From assembly GCA_030512295.1 (NCBI GenBank), contig JAULSR010000002.1:4712001-4776000 (forward strand): 64,000 nt of DNA. The letters are read 5' to 3'. Below, piece after piece: positions 10,547-22,655 of the stretch. This DNA comes from Bombardia bombarda. Lineage: Eukaryota > Ascomycota > Sordariomycetes > Sordariales > Lasiosphaeriaceae. The stretch's first letter is position 1. Every line of letters begins with the position of its first letter. The notes beneath the pieces were generated by a model. The model was not told the DNA's origin. It saw only the letters and a program-made list of their open reading frames with translations, and did no database searches. Both the position numbers and the translations under genes were made by a program.

Positions 10547-13448
10547 CGCGCATACAAACAGACCAGAGACAGACAGGCAGTTTCCTCCTCAACGATATCA
10601 AGTCAGCCTATGTGATATGTATCTGCCGTCAGATCAAGCACTGCACTAATCCAGTAGTCTACAGCCGTTTTACTCAGGTTCCATGCCTAGGATGATTGTG
10701 TGTAGAGTAGTATGTGATGGATGGATGGTGGTCTGTTTTGTCTTTGAGGTAGATGTGCTTTGGAGAAGGAGGACAATACCACGAAGGTACAGCTGGTACC
10801 TTGGGCAGTTGGAGAAGCGGTAGGGAAGAATAGGATCATCAGATCAGCGACGGGATAGCCGTGCTTACTTGGAGTGAATTGAGGTGACGATGATTAAGTG
10901 AGAATCGATAAGCGATGCTGACCGGCTACAACATCCAGCCAAACAAAAAGGTAGAATAATAACTAGTGGTGTGTATATGAGAGCAAAAACTATTAGTGAT
11001 GTTACGTCTGGGAAAAGGGAGGGGAGAGGCATGGACGTTGAAATGATGACTGCATATCTCTTCCCTTCTCATCTCTCTCCCCCTTTGACATTGTTGGGTG
11101 GATGAAGTTGAGCTGTGGTGGTAACAATGTTGATCAATCATCGACGCATCAAACACGGAAGGACTCGGAAAGGGGCTGGGGCGATTCTTTCTGGGGTTAC
11201 TACTTATTCCTGCTCCAGCTCCTCCAGCTCATGCTACTGGGCTAAACAACGTTGCGGCTGTAGACGCGGATCTCAGACTGTGCAGAACCGTACAGGCAAG
11301 GTGCAGATGAAAAACTGGAATTCGGAAAAGATCTTACCGGGTGAGAGTCCATAATGGCAAGCAGGCTTGGAAAGTCATGTTAGTCAGGAAACTGCCTATC
11401 GTACATGAAAATCATGCTTTCCGGCTGCGAGGTTCACTCGCCGCGCGGGCGGGCACGGGGGGGGATACCACCTGCTGGGCCAGCTTGCCTGCGGCATCGG
11501 CCGTTGGCAAAGACAGTCGGTGCCATCCGAGTGGCCGACATAAGGAAGTTCGGCGACGAGAGGCGGAAAGCGGTGGCATAATGGGGGTTTAATAGGGTCA
11601 CGGCTGAGATGGGGGCCCCTTCTTCTGCCGCCGCCTTTGTGGTAAGGATTGTGTCTGTGCCACTGCAACGCATTCCCGCAAGTACTAGTGTGTGCATGAC
11701 GGGGGAATCGTCTGATGTTCGAGTCCATGGCATGTATGCTGATGGCTGCATGGTGGAGGTGGTTATGTTACGCGCTGGAGGTTTCCTTGGCAATAAAAAG
11801 AAAGGACTAATAGCAAATGAATTTCATTCGACATGCCTACCTACTCTTTTTTTGTTAACCCTGTGATGTTCTGGAAGTCGAAGGAGTTGCTTTGAAAGGA
11901 AATGAACAGATGCAACTTTTCCTTACCCCAATGCATCCGTTGAGTGGCACGAGTTTGACGTCTGCGGTCATACAGAGTGGACATGATCTTCCGGTATGAC
12001 GGCTTGAGCAAGAGCGATCCCGCCTTAATGGTAATACAAACCCCGCCGACCTCAAACTTGCCATGTCATATTCATGGCCAGTTCCGAAAAAAAAGGGTTG
12101 TCCTCTCCACTCATCTACCATTCTGGAATATAATTCGGCTTTCCAAAATCTGGATACGGACATTCTCATACACCTGACAGACAGTTATCACTCATGTTGG
12201 GTTGAACGACAGCTCCTATCGTCGGGGATGGCCATCTTCCCCGCCTCATGCTCCTACTGTACCCGAAGCAGGGAGGGGGAAAGGCGCATCGGCCCCGCTC
12301 GACTTTATGGTGGAAGAGGACGAAAGTAGTGGCGTGGAGGAGACAGAGTGTGTAGATTGGACAACTTGCGTGCAAAGGCATCAATGGCATCAAGAGTTAT
12401 TTGCAAACGAAACACCATCAAGTCCAATGGAAAAAGTAGCGCATGCACCACGTCGAATTCATTCGGTGCATGGTGTGTCCAAATCGACCTTGCGAGACAC
12501 CAAGCAAGAGCAAGCAGCCATGAGAAACCAGAAAGATGACAGTTAGGCTCGCAGATAGGGAAGGAGGGCTAACTAACTGTGCTGATGTTATGCATATGCT
12601 GCCACGCCTTGTCGAGTGAATCGATATAGTTGAGGCGATGACTAGGGAGAGGCAGGATACATAGCAGCCTGCAAATGAAATGCCGCCAGCTGGTGACAGA
12701 CTGCAGCTTGCAGCATCGATACCGTAAGGTGTCTGCTGATGCCCGAAATGCTCCTAAGCGCGCTCACAAAAACGTCGGTTGGAGCGCATTGCCGACGAGA
12801 GGCCTGTATCCAATCGAGAACTCGCAACTTGCGCGACTGGCGCCCTCCTTCGCGTACTCGGAGTATAATGGAGGTGGGTACAAGGTAAAGAAGGTGTGGA
12901 AGGTTACGTGCAGCTCAGCAACCCCGTTTGGAGTAGATTGACCAATGAAAAGCTCCGCCGCAGACAAGATAGGATGGAAAAGGTGGTAGCATGCAGGCCG
13001 ATAGATAGGAACATGACTTACCGAAGCCAGACCGAGATATCAAGAGTCATGAACCCATTGCCGATAATGCGGCTTTAGCCGCCGAGTATGCTAGTTAGCT
13101 CGAGTCCTGAAGGTGACACGGGAGGAAATGCATCAACCGCAAGCTGCAAACCCTCCAGAACTGATCGACGCTCTATCTTGATGATGGGTAGGTAGTGGTG
13201 GATGGTATCGTTCGCCCAACTAGTTTGGACTTGCATATCGAAGGGGGGTCTGATGGATTACTCGATTAGGATCACCCGGGAAACCTCTATTGGACGGGAG
13301 GATATTGCGTCAGTTGGAAGCACAAGACAGCATTGAGGTGAAGTACGGATATGGTGCATCTCATGACGGTCGCGACTCCGGTTGGCTGCATGTGGTGTGT
13401 GACCTGGCCAGACACATGGAAGATAGAGGCAGCACAGAGACCTCTCTG

Positions 13449-13484
13449 GGTGGCTTGACATGAAAGCTTGACATGAAAGCCACC
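13449..13484. repeat. Tandem 13-mer inside an inverted repeat
   Basis: CTTGACATGAAAG occurs twice with no gap (13454-13466 and 13467-13479). The pair is framed by GGTGGCTT (13449-13456) and AAGCCACC (13477-13484), which are exact reverse complements, so the whole 36 nt can fold. It lies in the gene-free region. Confidence 0.75.
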
Positions 13485-16400
13485 TCAGACACGCAGATAC
13501 ATGGGTTTCAGTATCAAGTCTCAAGCCGGTGCAACGCTAATGAGATAGAGCATCCTTAACCCACTCAAGTAATAGTTTTAGTCGTTATGGTATCGGGTGA
13601 GGTGGAAGTAGGTAGCTTTGGCGCAGCAACCTCGGAGAATTATGGGGCCGCCGTCTTCGCTCTTCTTGCTGTAAGGGTTGCACGAGATATCTGACCGGCA
13701 GATTTCTGACGAGGGCCAGATGATGGATGGTCATTGTGGCGTTCATCCCGCCACGCAAAACCATGGGCGCAAGCAAGGAAATGGCAAAAGGCAATCTGGA
13801 TCCAGCCAATATCGACCAGCGTTTGCGCAAACCTTGTTGATACCTAAAAGGGTGCTCTGAAGATTGAGTACCAATTGTGCTTGGAGCACGGGCGGTCCCG
13901 AGGTCGATCTTAGTGTTCAAGGTCGCAGAAATAGCCTCAAAGTCAAGGGTCTTGATGGATGGCGTCCGAGACATTCGGGAGCATCTGGGACTAGATTCGA
14001 TCTGGACTCCTACTTGCACCCCGGATTTAAGACGTATCAAAAGGCCATTGAGACGTCCGCAGTTTGCCAGCGATATCGGGCTTTAACTGACCCTCAACTT
14101 CGAAGCAATGATCCATTCGGTTTCTCTGGCCAAGTTCGACAGCCAACCATGTGTAGAAAAGAAGGGACAGCCCTGGCCAAAGACAAGAGAGAATGGCCTC
14201 TCAAACACACGTGCGAGAGTACCTGCTTGCGGCCTAGGTGGAGGTCTCGAGGCCCGACATGACGACGAATGAGAGCTTGACACAAGTCAGCGCTGCATGG
14301 CCCGATACGATGCGGGCCCTGCATACCAAGCACTCGACTTTTTTCACTCGGAAGAGTGGCTCGCTTGCGCCAAGATCAAACGGCCATCGTAACTTCTAGC
14401 TTTTGTGCGTTGTCAATTGGGGCCAAGGAGACAAGCTGCGTGAGCTTTGGAAAGTTGGGCGCGAGGGGAATCAACTACAATGTTGGTTGTCTTTTGACAG
14501 AACCTGGAGACGACAGAGGCGAGGTTTTGGCCGAGCTGCTTTGGCAGTGGCTCTGGGAGATTGTCCTTCTCGAGTAAATTTGACAACACGCTACTTGTCG
14601 GCACTTGTACAAGCAGGTGAAGCTGAAGCTAGCTGACGTTCAGCGGACAATACAAAAGGCTAGCGCCCTATTGTTCGCTCATGTGGCTCCCGTCGCAACT
14701 CGCAATGCACCTGAGGTCGATTGGCTAGGTGTTGCAGAATGTATGAGGGAGTGTTCGCCAGACCAGAATAGGCGCGTACAGTACCCCAGGATTTCGATAG
14801 TGACCAATCATTTTGCCAGGAGAATGCAGCCCGCCCCAGTTCGCAAGTCTGCAAGTTCGCGTGGCTGGGACTTCCCGACCTTGGTCTCGCTCACTCTGAA
14901 TTGCTGCTTGCTTGGAGAGTCCATGTTGTAGTTGGGCACCTGGGCATCCATCCAGACTCAAGCTCCAGGCGTTCCACGCCGCTGGGGAGGACTGCCACGT
15001 AGATACACTGTTAGGTCTTCTCCGGCCCGCTAACGCCTTGCATTTTGTTGGGGATCTGTGACCAACTCGGTCTGGGAATAGTAACTCCTCGAAACAGAAG
15101 CTCGGGAGTCGAGACAAACTAGGACGATGAGGTGGAAGCTAGCTAGCTAGCCAGCCCGGGCAGGGTTCGCTTCGGTTGGGCTCTGAATTCTGACTTGACC
15201 TGTAACTAGCGTGTTTAGGGGGAAAGCGACAAGAGAATTGACTGCAAAGCAGGCTGGAAATGACACAGTCGAGTTGAGCTGGCACACAGCCTTCGTCAGG
15301 GATCTATAGTTTGGCGTCCAGATGGCTTGGTTTACCTGGATGTCAAAATAGATTAATTTGGCAGTGACAGAAGAGAATCATTGTCGTCATCAGGAATGAG
15401 ACATGAGACTAGGTGGCCTGTATTCGTAGCTGTGGTAGGCTTGACGTTACCCAGCACGGCGCCGTCTTTGAATGGGTGTCGGGAGGTCGGGAAGGCAGGA
15501 GTAAATAATGTGTACGAAGGAAGTAGCACTGAATCTGAATCCATCGCCGCACTGTCGTCAATATTACGTCAATGGTTAGGGATGCACCATGTATGCACCG
15601 TAGTAGTGAGCCGACTGATGGTGTCCTACATTGAATGCTGTGTCTGTCATCAACCGCAGCGAAAAGGACAAGACACTGAGAGCGCATCCCGATCTTCAAT
15701 CGAGATACTCCGAGCAGCAGAAAATAACGAAGAGTGATATTTCAATTAGTGCAGGTGGGTGTGGTGAAAGTGTGCATGATGGGGAAACTGATCTGACCAC
15801 AAAAATGAGCTTGCACGGGAAATGCGAGAAAGAAATCTGCACGACAGGAAAGAGTTTTTCGTTATTCTCATGCCTGGAGACGTTGTGGACGGCAGCTTCC
15901 TTCACTCCATCTCCATGTTGTATGAGGCACTTTGACGTTCTTTCCAACAGCCCACAGTGAGAAAATGGTGGGATGTTGAGACCGTTCCAGTGGGCTCACC
16001 CGCTGCTACCTAGGTATCCATCGTGCCCCCGCGGCCATCCCGTATGTACCCTGGTGAAAACCGAAGTAGCTTCGGTAAAGTTTAGCGTGTGACTCCACGC
16101 AAAAGTGGTGCAAAGATACATCTATTGCTGCTTAGATACAGGGATTCCTTGCACCGCTACCGAGGAAAGTGCATCCGTGGATGTCGCCCCACCACCCACG
16201 CTGGAACTTGGGAGTGTCTTGGGGGACATCCATGTCTGCCGGTGGGAATTCGCCCTTTCCCACTCTGTCGAGGCTATGAAGGACCAAGAGCCAATCGCGT
16301 CAAAAATATATTCAGGATGGCCGAATTTGCAACCAGTGAGGTCTGCGATCGATTGCCAGCCATTGATCGATTGGCTGGCGCGGGGGTAACGGGGGGCCAA

Positions 16401-17363
16401 CCTCCACGTCGCCAAGTCGCCTCCATCCAAGCCTTCGAGCCTTCGAGGCCCCTACTGACATGACAGGGGCCCACCAGTCACCACCCGCGGCCACAGGCAG
16501 GTGGCACAACCTCCATTTTAGCTTGTTGTACCTTAGTACTCTCGTGCACCTCTCCGATGACCGCGGCGGCGGTAGATCACATCCATGCCGTACTACCAGG
16601 CAAACCTTCTCGATACCTCCATCATGTACCCAGCCTCTGGATTTGGGTGTCATGCGCTTGCACTTCCCATCTTTTCCACGAGTTCCTCCGCGTTCCACGC
16701 AGACGCAAGCCCTAGCATTCCCATACTTCCCATACCACAACCCTCGATTCATCGATTCAAGCTCTCTTATTATATTCCACATATCCCTCCCCCCCCCCTA
16801 ATTGCTGTCGGCGCTCCACTCGTACAACGTGCTCTCGCCCTAGATGACCGATGACCTGTGATCTGTCACCTAAACGCATGGGAGCCAAGACACCTTGAGG
16901 ACTCGACTCCTACTCGCCAGACGCCTGCTCAACCCTTCTCCCGTCCCACCTCGTCCTAAACCGACCTGCTCCAACCATCAGTCTCGCTTTCGAGCGCAGA
17001 CACTCATCCAGACGCAAGACGCCAGCAAGCTCCCTCCCCGCGTTTAATGCCCGACAGCCATCCCTGATACCGGCTGCCCACGAAACGACAACGCGGCCAT
17101 CCGTCTGTCCTAGGTGCCGTCCTGTCCTGCACTGCAGCCTCAGCAACCCCAGCAGCTCCCAGGGGGACACTTCCCAGTCGCCAATCTTTAACGGCGGCTG
17201 GCTCGACTGCCGCCCAACCCACCATCCCGTCGAACCTCCCGGGCCCGCGCCCCGGTTGATATAAGACGGACAAGGCCCCTCGTGCATCCTTGATCGGACC
17301 CCTCCTCCCCACACACATACTCTACTCACATCCTACCCTCAACAACTCAACATATAGCCCAAT

Positions 17364-18899
17364 ATGCCTTCACCTCCAAGAAGACAAAGTTCCAGCGAGA
17401 GCTCTTCCAGTCGGGGCTCTCGCAGCCGCCAGAGCAACGACTCATACGGGTCCCACTCAACAGCTCCGACCTCCCTTTACACCTCCCCTAACCCCTCAGA
17501 CCACCTCAAGACGTCGCCTGTAGCAACTAGTAGCCATGCCCGCAGCGCACCCCCTCCTAAGATCCAACAAGCATACACATACCGTGACGATGTTAGCCCC
17601 GCCACCTCACTCTACCCGCGATCATCAGTCGACACTTATGCCTCAACAACAGCATCATCGCAAGATCTTGACGCCATGGACATTGACGAGACTCCCACCG
17701 GGTACGAGTACAACAGCATCCCGCCGCTGCCAACCTACCGCCGCGACCTTGTCGAGCCGAACGTACGGTCCTCGACACCTCAAGATTTTGCCAAGCTCTT
17801 CCCTTCGCTCAACCGTCTAACAATTCGTCATGACGAGTTTACTTCGGACGGAAACATGAACCTGCGCATTGACACGGTCGTCACGGGGCGGAAGAGGACG
17901 GCGATTCAGCTGTTTCACCTACGGATGTACGACCTAGCGAAGCGCGAGTTCTCTCTGCGGCGGTATTGCCGCGATTCTGGCCGCGAAGTCTGCAACTCGA
18001 AGCGCAAGTTCGTCGAGCCTCCGGTGGTAAAGCCCAAGGACGAGACGCGCCCGACGCTGAAGCGGTCCATGTCGACGGCAATCAAGACGCTGGGTGGTGG
18101 TGGACGGCCGGCTCTGCGCCGCGCGCAATCGGTTGCTCTCAACGGCACTCGTCCCAATACGAGCGACTCGTGTGATGGGGATGACGAACTGTTCGCCGAC
18201 AGAAGCCTCTCGCGCCTCTCCCTCGATAGTCGTGTCGTCAAGGGAAAGACACAACGGCCGCAGCCGACAAATATCATCAAGTTGGAATTCAGCAATTATG
18301 CGCGCGTCGATGTGCACCGCCGTGGAGGAAAGAATAACAAGCGCTACGAGTTCGAGTGGTGGGGACACAAGTACAACTGGAAGCGCTCCTTCGACAAGCA
18401 GCTAAACCTGGTGTCTTTCCACCTCGTACGAGATGGGAACGCGGGCGCGCCGGTTGCGCACATTGTACCAGAGACTCGCTCGCCCAGCCAGGTTCGTGCT
18501 GACGATGACGCCGGTGGATGGGTTCCGCCATGTTTCATGTGGATTGCCGACGAGACCATCGTGGATGCCTTCACGGATGTTGCCGAGTAAGTGATTGATC
18601 CCTCCCCCAAAATTGTGCATACCATACAAAGAAACTTCAACTAACAGTGCATTTTTAGCGTCATCATGGCAACCGGCCTCATGGCATTGGTAGACGATTG
18701 CATCAAGGAGCGCTGGCAGCCCAAGAAGGCACATCGCATCCCCGTGCCATTGACATCAAAGACTGTCAATCTGGATCACGTTGTCCCGCGGTCGTTCATG
18801 CAACACATGTTTGGTCGACGGAATTCGAATGATCACGGTAATCCTCATTCTAGCCCGCCAAGCCCATTACGCTTTGCAAGTCCCATAGCGGCCTACTAG
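17364..18899 (+). CDS. Conserved fungal protein with Tubby/LURP-like C-terminal domain
   Basis: Function is unknown. Exons are 17364-18586 and 18659-18899; the intron has GTAAGT, CTAAC and TTTTAG signals, and the join restores a continuous frame (DVADVIMATGLMALVDDC). The product is 487 residues. Residues 1-110 are Ser/Thr/Pro-rich and probably disordered. A folded block begins near 130 (DFAKLFPSLNRLTIRHDEFTSDGNMNLRID, then FHLRMYDLAKREFSLRRYCRDSGREVC). A variable Ser/Arg-rich insert of about 90 residues follows. The fold resumes at about 292 (NIIKLEFSNYARVDV, then YEFEWWGHKYNWKR) and ends in the helix around LMALVDDCIKERWQ. Beta-strand blocks ending in a hydrophobic helix recall the Tubby/LURP/scramblase fold; that assignment is from pattern memory. 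No signal peptide or membrane segment is evident, so it is probably cytosolic or membrane-peripheral. The basic C-terminus contains RRNSND. Confidence 0.88.
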
Positions 18900-21800
18900 G
18901 CCACTATTATTTCTTGCCAAAAGTCTGATCCATTTCAACAAGAACCACTACCCCCCAGCCACTTGGACCCAAAGGTCAGGTGATGGGCTGCATCTGGGTT
19001 TTTTTTCGGGCCGGACGGAATGCGATCAGCAGACAGACAGACGTATGTATGTCTTGTCTTTAGTCAAGACCACACGGCCTTCCTATTATGGTCAAGGTCT
19101 AGTAGGGGTCATGCCACCACCACCACCTCTGCCAGAGCTTGCTGTTGACGGCAAGGCTTATACGAGGGTTGGGGCGCCTCATCTCCCATCGCAACACTTT
19201 AAACTTTCTTTCATTAACTGTTCAGCTCCTGAAAAGCGTCACTTGTCAATATATCTTTCGTTTTGTTGTTTTCCTTTTTCTTTCTTTTTGTAGTTCAAGT
19301 GTCCTTTCAGTCAACGGCCAGCGACGTGCCAGCGCGCAGTCAATATCAGCCAGCAAAACAAAAACAGAATCAGCATGGATCAGAACTCCTACATTGGGAC
19401 GGTTGCATATGGGAAGGTTGATGAGCCGGAGTTTGGTTTCTTTGCTTTGCTTTTATTATTGTTTGGTTTTATTTGCATACTTATCGGTCCGGGCGGTCAG
19501 AGCAAGGGGTATAGGTTCGGGGCATAGCATTTTCAGGATATGTTTTATTTTCCTTGAGTTTCCTTTTTGTCTGTTATTTCCTTGAATAGGGGGCATCATG
19601 GCATGGCGACTTTCAGTTGTTTGGGGCCTTGATTGTTGCCCTTGTTATCATGATCACGGGAAACGAATGGGAAACGACGGTAACGAGATCAGGCATTGTT
19701 GTACACATGATGTAGTCGAACATAAACAGTAAAAATTACCTCTTAACGCATTCTTCCACGAGCCATATGATTGTGCGTGTTTTCCTCTTCGGTCTGCGTG
19801 ATGAAAGCGCACAAGTACATTGCCAGCCTCGAATTACGTTGTATCGATGATTCCTTACGGCAGATACCACGTCCCCAACCACCCCTAATCCGCAAGGATA
19901 GTATCCCAGATTCATTGTGCTTTTGTCGATCGGAGAGATATGTTGTCACTGGCACCACAGCTGCTGTGCTTCTTCGCAGACAGTGGTGGTCCCGTCGATC
20001 AGGTAGACAGCATCTCGCCGCAGTCAGTCAGTCACATCTTCGGGACTTTGTTCTTACTAACCATACGGCGTATACTGGTATTATATATACGGGGTGCACT
20101 AAATACTCATCGGGTCTGTCCTGCCTGCCTCATGTTGCGTTACTCCGCCTTATTTGTTATCGTTTATGCCGCAGATTATTCATCGAGTTCTCCCATGATC
20201 TTAATAGTTGGCATGAGTGTTACTATTGGCGCAAGAGAGGCATGATTGGTTGGATATGATATGTTCTGTGAGGGCGGTCAGTCTGTCTGTTTTACCTATT
20301 TAGTCTGGGTTCTTTTCACTCTCTTATTATTTGTGGTTCGTTCATTGTGCGCAAGTTTTGAAAGTTGACAGGGCCGGCTGATCCGAGATTGTGCTCCAGA
20401 GTGTATGGTGATTACTACTGACTTGTACTTTCCTCTCGCACGCTTATTATCACTCGCACAGTGGCTGTGCGCCGTAGATATGTGAGTTTCCCTAGCTGAA
20501 TATGTAATGTACATGTTCAGCTACACAGCACCTAATACAAGAGCAGACCACCAATCATCAGTTTACTCTTGAGCCCCGTCCTTGTGTAACTGTGCTCGTG
20601 TATGCGGAAGTGAATGGGGAGGACACGTGGGTTGGCACAAGAAAAGCTTGTTTGGTTCTTTATCCAGAGTATCGGGTTACTCGCCGTGGCCGACCTGTAT
20701 TGTACGTAGTGTTATGTTACTCTAGGTATTAGCGCTTTGTCATACATAATACGAGCCTGATCGAGATCTCTTTTGTTGTGGTCGCTTCTGCTTTAGGGCT
20801 CGTGAGATGAGACTAAGCGCGGTTGAGGAAAGCACAACAGGGTGCTAGGGAAAGGGGATATGATAGTGGTACACTACAGGAGACTTAGTGGAAGCAAGAA
20901 TGTGCCATTGGGTGACGAGAAATCTCTGAATAATATGAGGGATTTATAAGTCTTTGGCTGGTAGCGTTGTTCTCCTGGATCAGTTGTGTTCACGTTGGGG
21001 CTAAGGGTAAAGTTTATTCTGCATAGTCACACACGTAAGAGGTATTATCCCGTAAGAAAATTTGGAATCCCAGTTTGCTCTGGTTTCACTTATCGGATAA
21101 TGTTCCTGTATTTGCCGAATGTAGATTTCAATTTGTCGGACAAGTATTTGTCATGACACGCCTGGTGAGCTTTTGCTACTACATGAGTTACACAGATGTG
21201 TATGTCAAGACTTCAGCTATGTAGTAGTACTGGGACGTAGGATCGATAGTTTAGAATAGACCGGAAGGGCTTTTTGCAAGTCACAAGACGATGAATAAGT
21301 AGTATGAGCTAAAAAGTCTGGCCTATCTACAATTTCACCACCTAATTGTACCCAAGTTTGACCTTTCATAACTCAAATGGAATTGTTATAGACAGGGTAG
21401 TTGGGGATGGGATAGTTGTAGGTGGTGTAGTTAGGTGGTGTAGTTGTAGGCAGTGGGCGCACATGGGGCTAGACTTATTAACTGGCACTGTACTTTTTCT
21501 TGAGGTCGCGATAATATCTGACATCGTCATTTCAATGATTCCACTCGAGAGCAGCTTTCTGTGTTATAAGGATCCTTGACATGAGGCAAAGAGTACATAC
21601 ACATTACACTAGTATAATGCAGAGTTTAAATCATGCCTTTGCCATTTATTATGACTTCCCCAAATGCAGATGGGCATGTTTGTTCGAGTTTTGATTTTGC
21701 ATCTCACCAAATAGAGCAAAGAGAATGTTGGCCGTACACCGTCAAGCTCATATACAGTAAGCTTCTCCATCATGGCCTATTATACTTCAGGTTGTTCCCC

Positions 21801-22655
21801 TTTGTTTCCAGCCTGTCTGACGAAAGTACGCGTCAGCTTACAACATCTCACTCACCGAAAAGGGGTTGATCTTTCTATCATATGGACCCTAACCCTGCTC
21901 TATTCGCTCAACAAAGACGTGACATCACAAAGGAATTCAGCACCATCAACCCCAATAGAGCGACCACCCCCTTCATGTTCATATTTCAAAAAAAGAATCA
22001 TCATTTCTTCGCATATGGTCGAGCTCCCAGTTTTGCAATCGGATTTTCCCTCTTTTGTTATCGCCGGGCCTATCGGGGACTGGTGAGACTCGGTGGTACG
22101 ACACGACAGGGGTCGGTCGCCGCCGATGGCTCAGCTTAGTGAGCTTTGTTATTTCTTGGCGATAACAGGAAATCGGTCGCCCGAGGGAGGGTCGCTCTTG
22201 CCCATTGCCAAATCCCTCGCGGTTTCCCATCAAACGATGATGATGTGAAGTGGTTCGGCAATTGAGACGGGAACTGAACCATTATTTAATTTGAAAACTA
22301 CGACTGTGGCGTTGGCGACGATATTTATCTCCGTCTCCTTCCCATTGTCATAACCTGCACCAGTCAATTGGAACGAGCCTCCTGCCATGCCCGGGCTTTT
22401 CGCTGGCCCGACGTTTGCAGGTAGGTGCGACGTGAAGTCGGTCGGATCCTTGACAGCTGTCGGGTGACAAGCCTGTCATGTTACCAGTGGCTGTCGAGAA
22501 TCGGCATCGCGCCCTGCGCCAGTCCAAATTTCCGAGCCCTCTTCGTTTTTCTTTCTTTTCCCGGCTGGCCCTGCATCCATCTTGCATCTGTCGCTCTTTG
22601 GATAAAAGAAGACACACGGTTGGGAACTCCTCCCATCACCAAGGAGGCAGAAACC
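18900..22655. other. 3.8 kb intergenic region, AT-richer, no gene seen
   Basis: This contains the 3' end of the Tubby-like gene and the promoter and leader of the MFS gene. From about 19250 to 22000 the DNA is visibly AT-richer than the coding parts, but I see no transposase, reverse transcriptase or terminal-repeat signature. A 13-bp tandem repeat lies at 21421-21446. A pyrimidine-rich block just before 22656 is probably the MFS leader. Confidence 0.5.
21421..21446. repeat. 13-bp tandem repeat (GGTGGTGTAGTTR)
   Basis: GGTGGTGTAGTTA is followed directly by GGTGGTGTAGTTG. Flanking TAGTTGTAGG copies at about 21413 and 21441 make a wider G/T-rich imperfect array. It is intergenic. Confidence 0.7.

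Larger units (their letters stand above)
9531..17363. other. 7.8 kb region without a supportable gene
   Basis: I find no open frame here that resembles a known family or continues sensibly across splice sites. The longest frames (about 150 codons at 13585-14040 minus, 156 at 16312-16782 minus) have the composition of random translation. The region holds CA-rich hexamer repeats near 10525, C and T homopolymers near 10260-10300, GGAT-rich stretches near 10720, a tandem/inverted repeat at 13449-13484, and a pyrimidine-rich stretch from about 16540 that probably is the promoter and long leader of the next gene, with a weak TATAA near 17258. It may encode non-coding RNA or hold decayed sequence; I cannot show either. 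Confidence 0.5.

Noticed and set aside
19250..22000. AT-richer stretch as a possible RIP-mutated transposon
   Set aside because: No terminal repeats, no recognisable transposase or reverse transcriptase remnant, and AT bias is only moderate by eye; a TpA/CpA index calculation would be needed.
22425..22655. 77-codon N-terminal extension of the MFS gene
   Set aside because: The ATG at 22656 has a better context, and the extension looks like translated leader.
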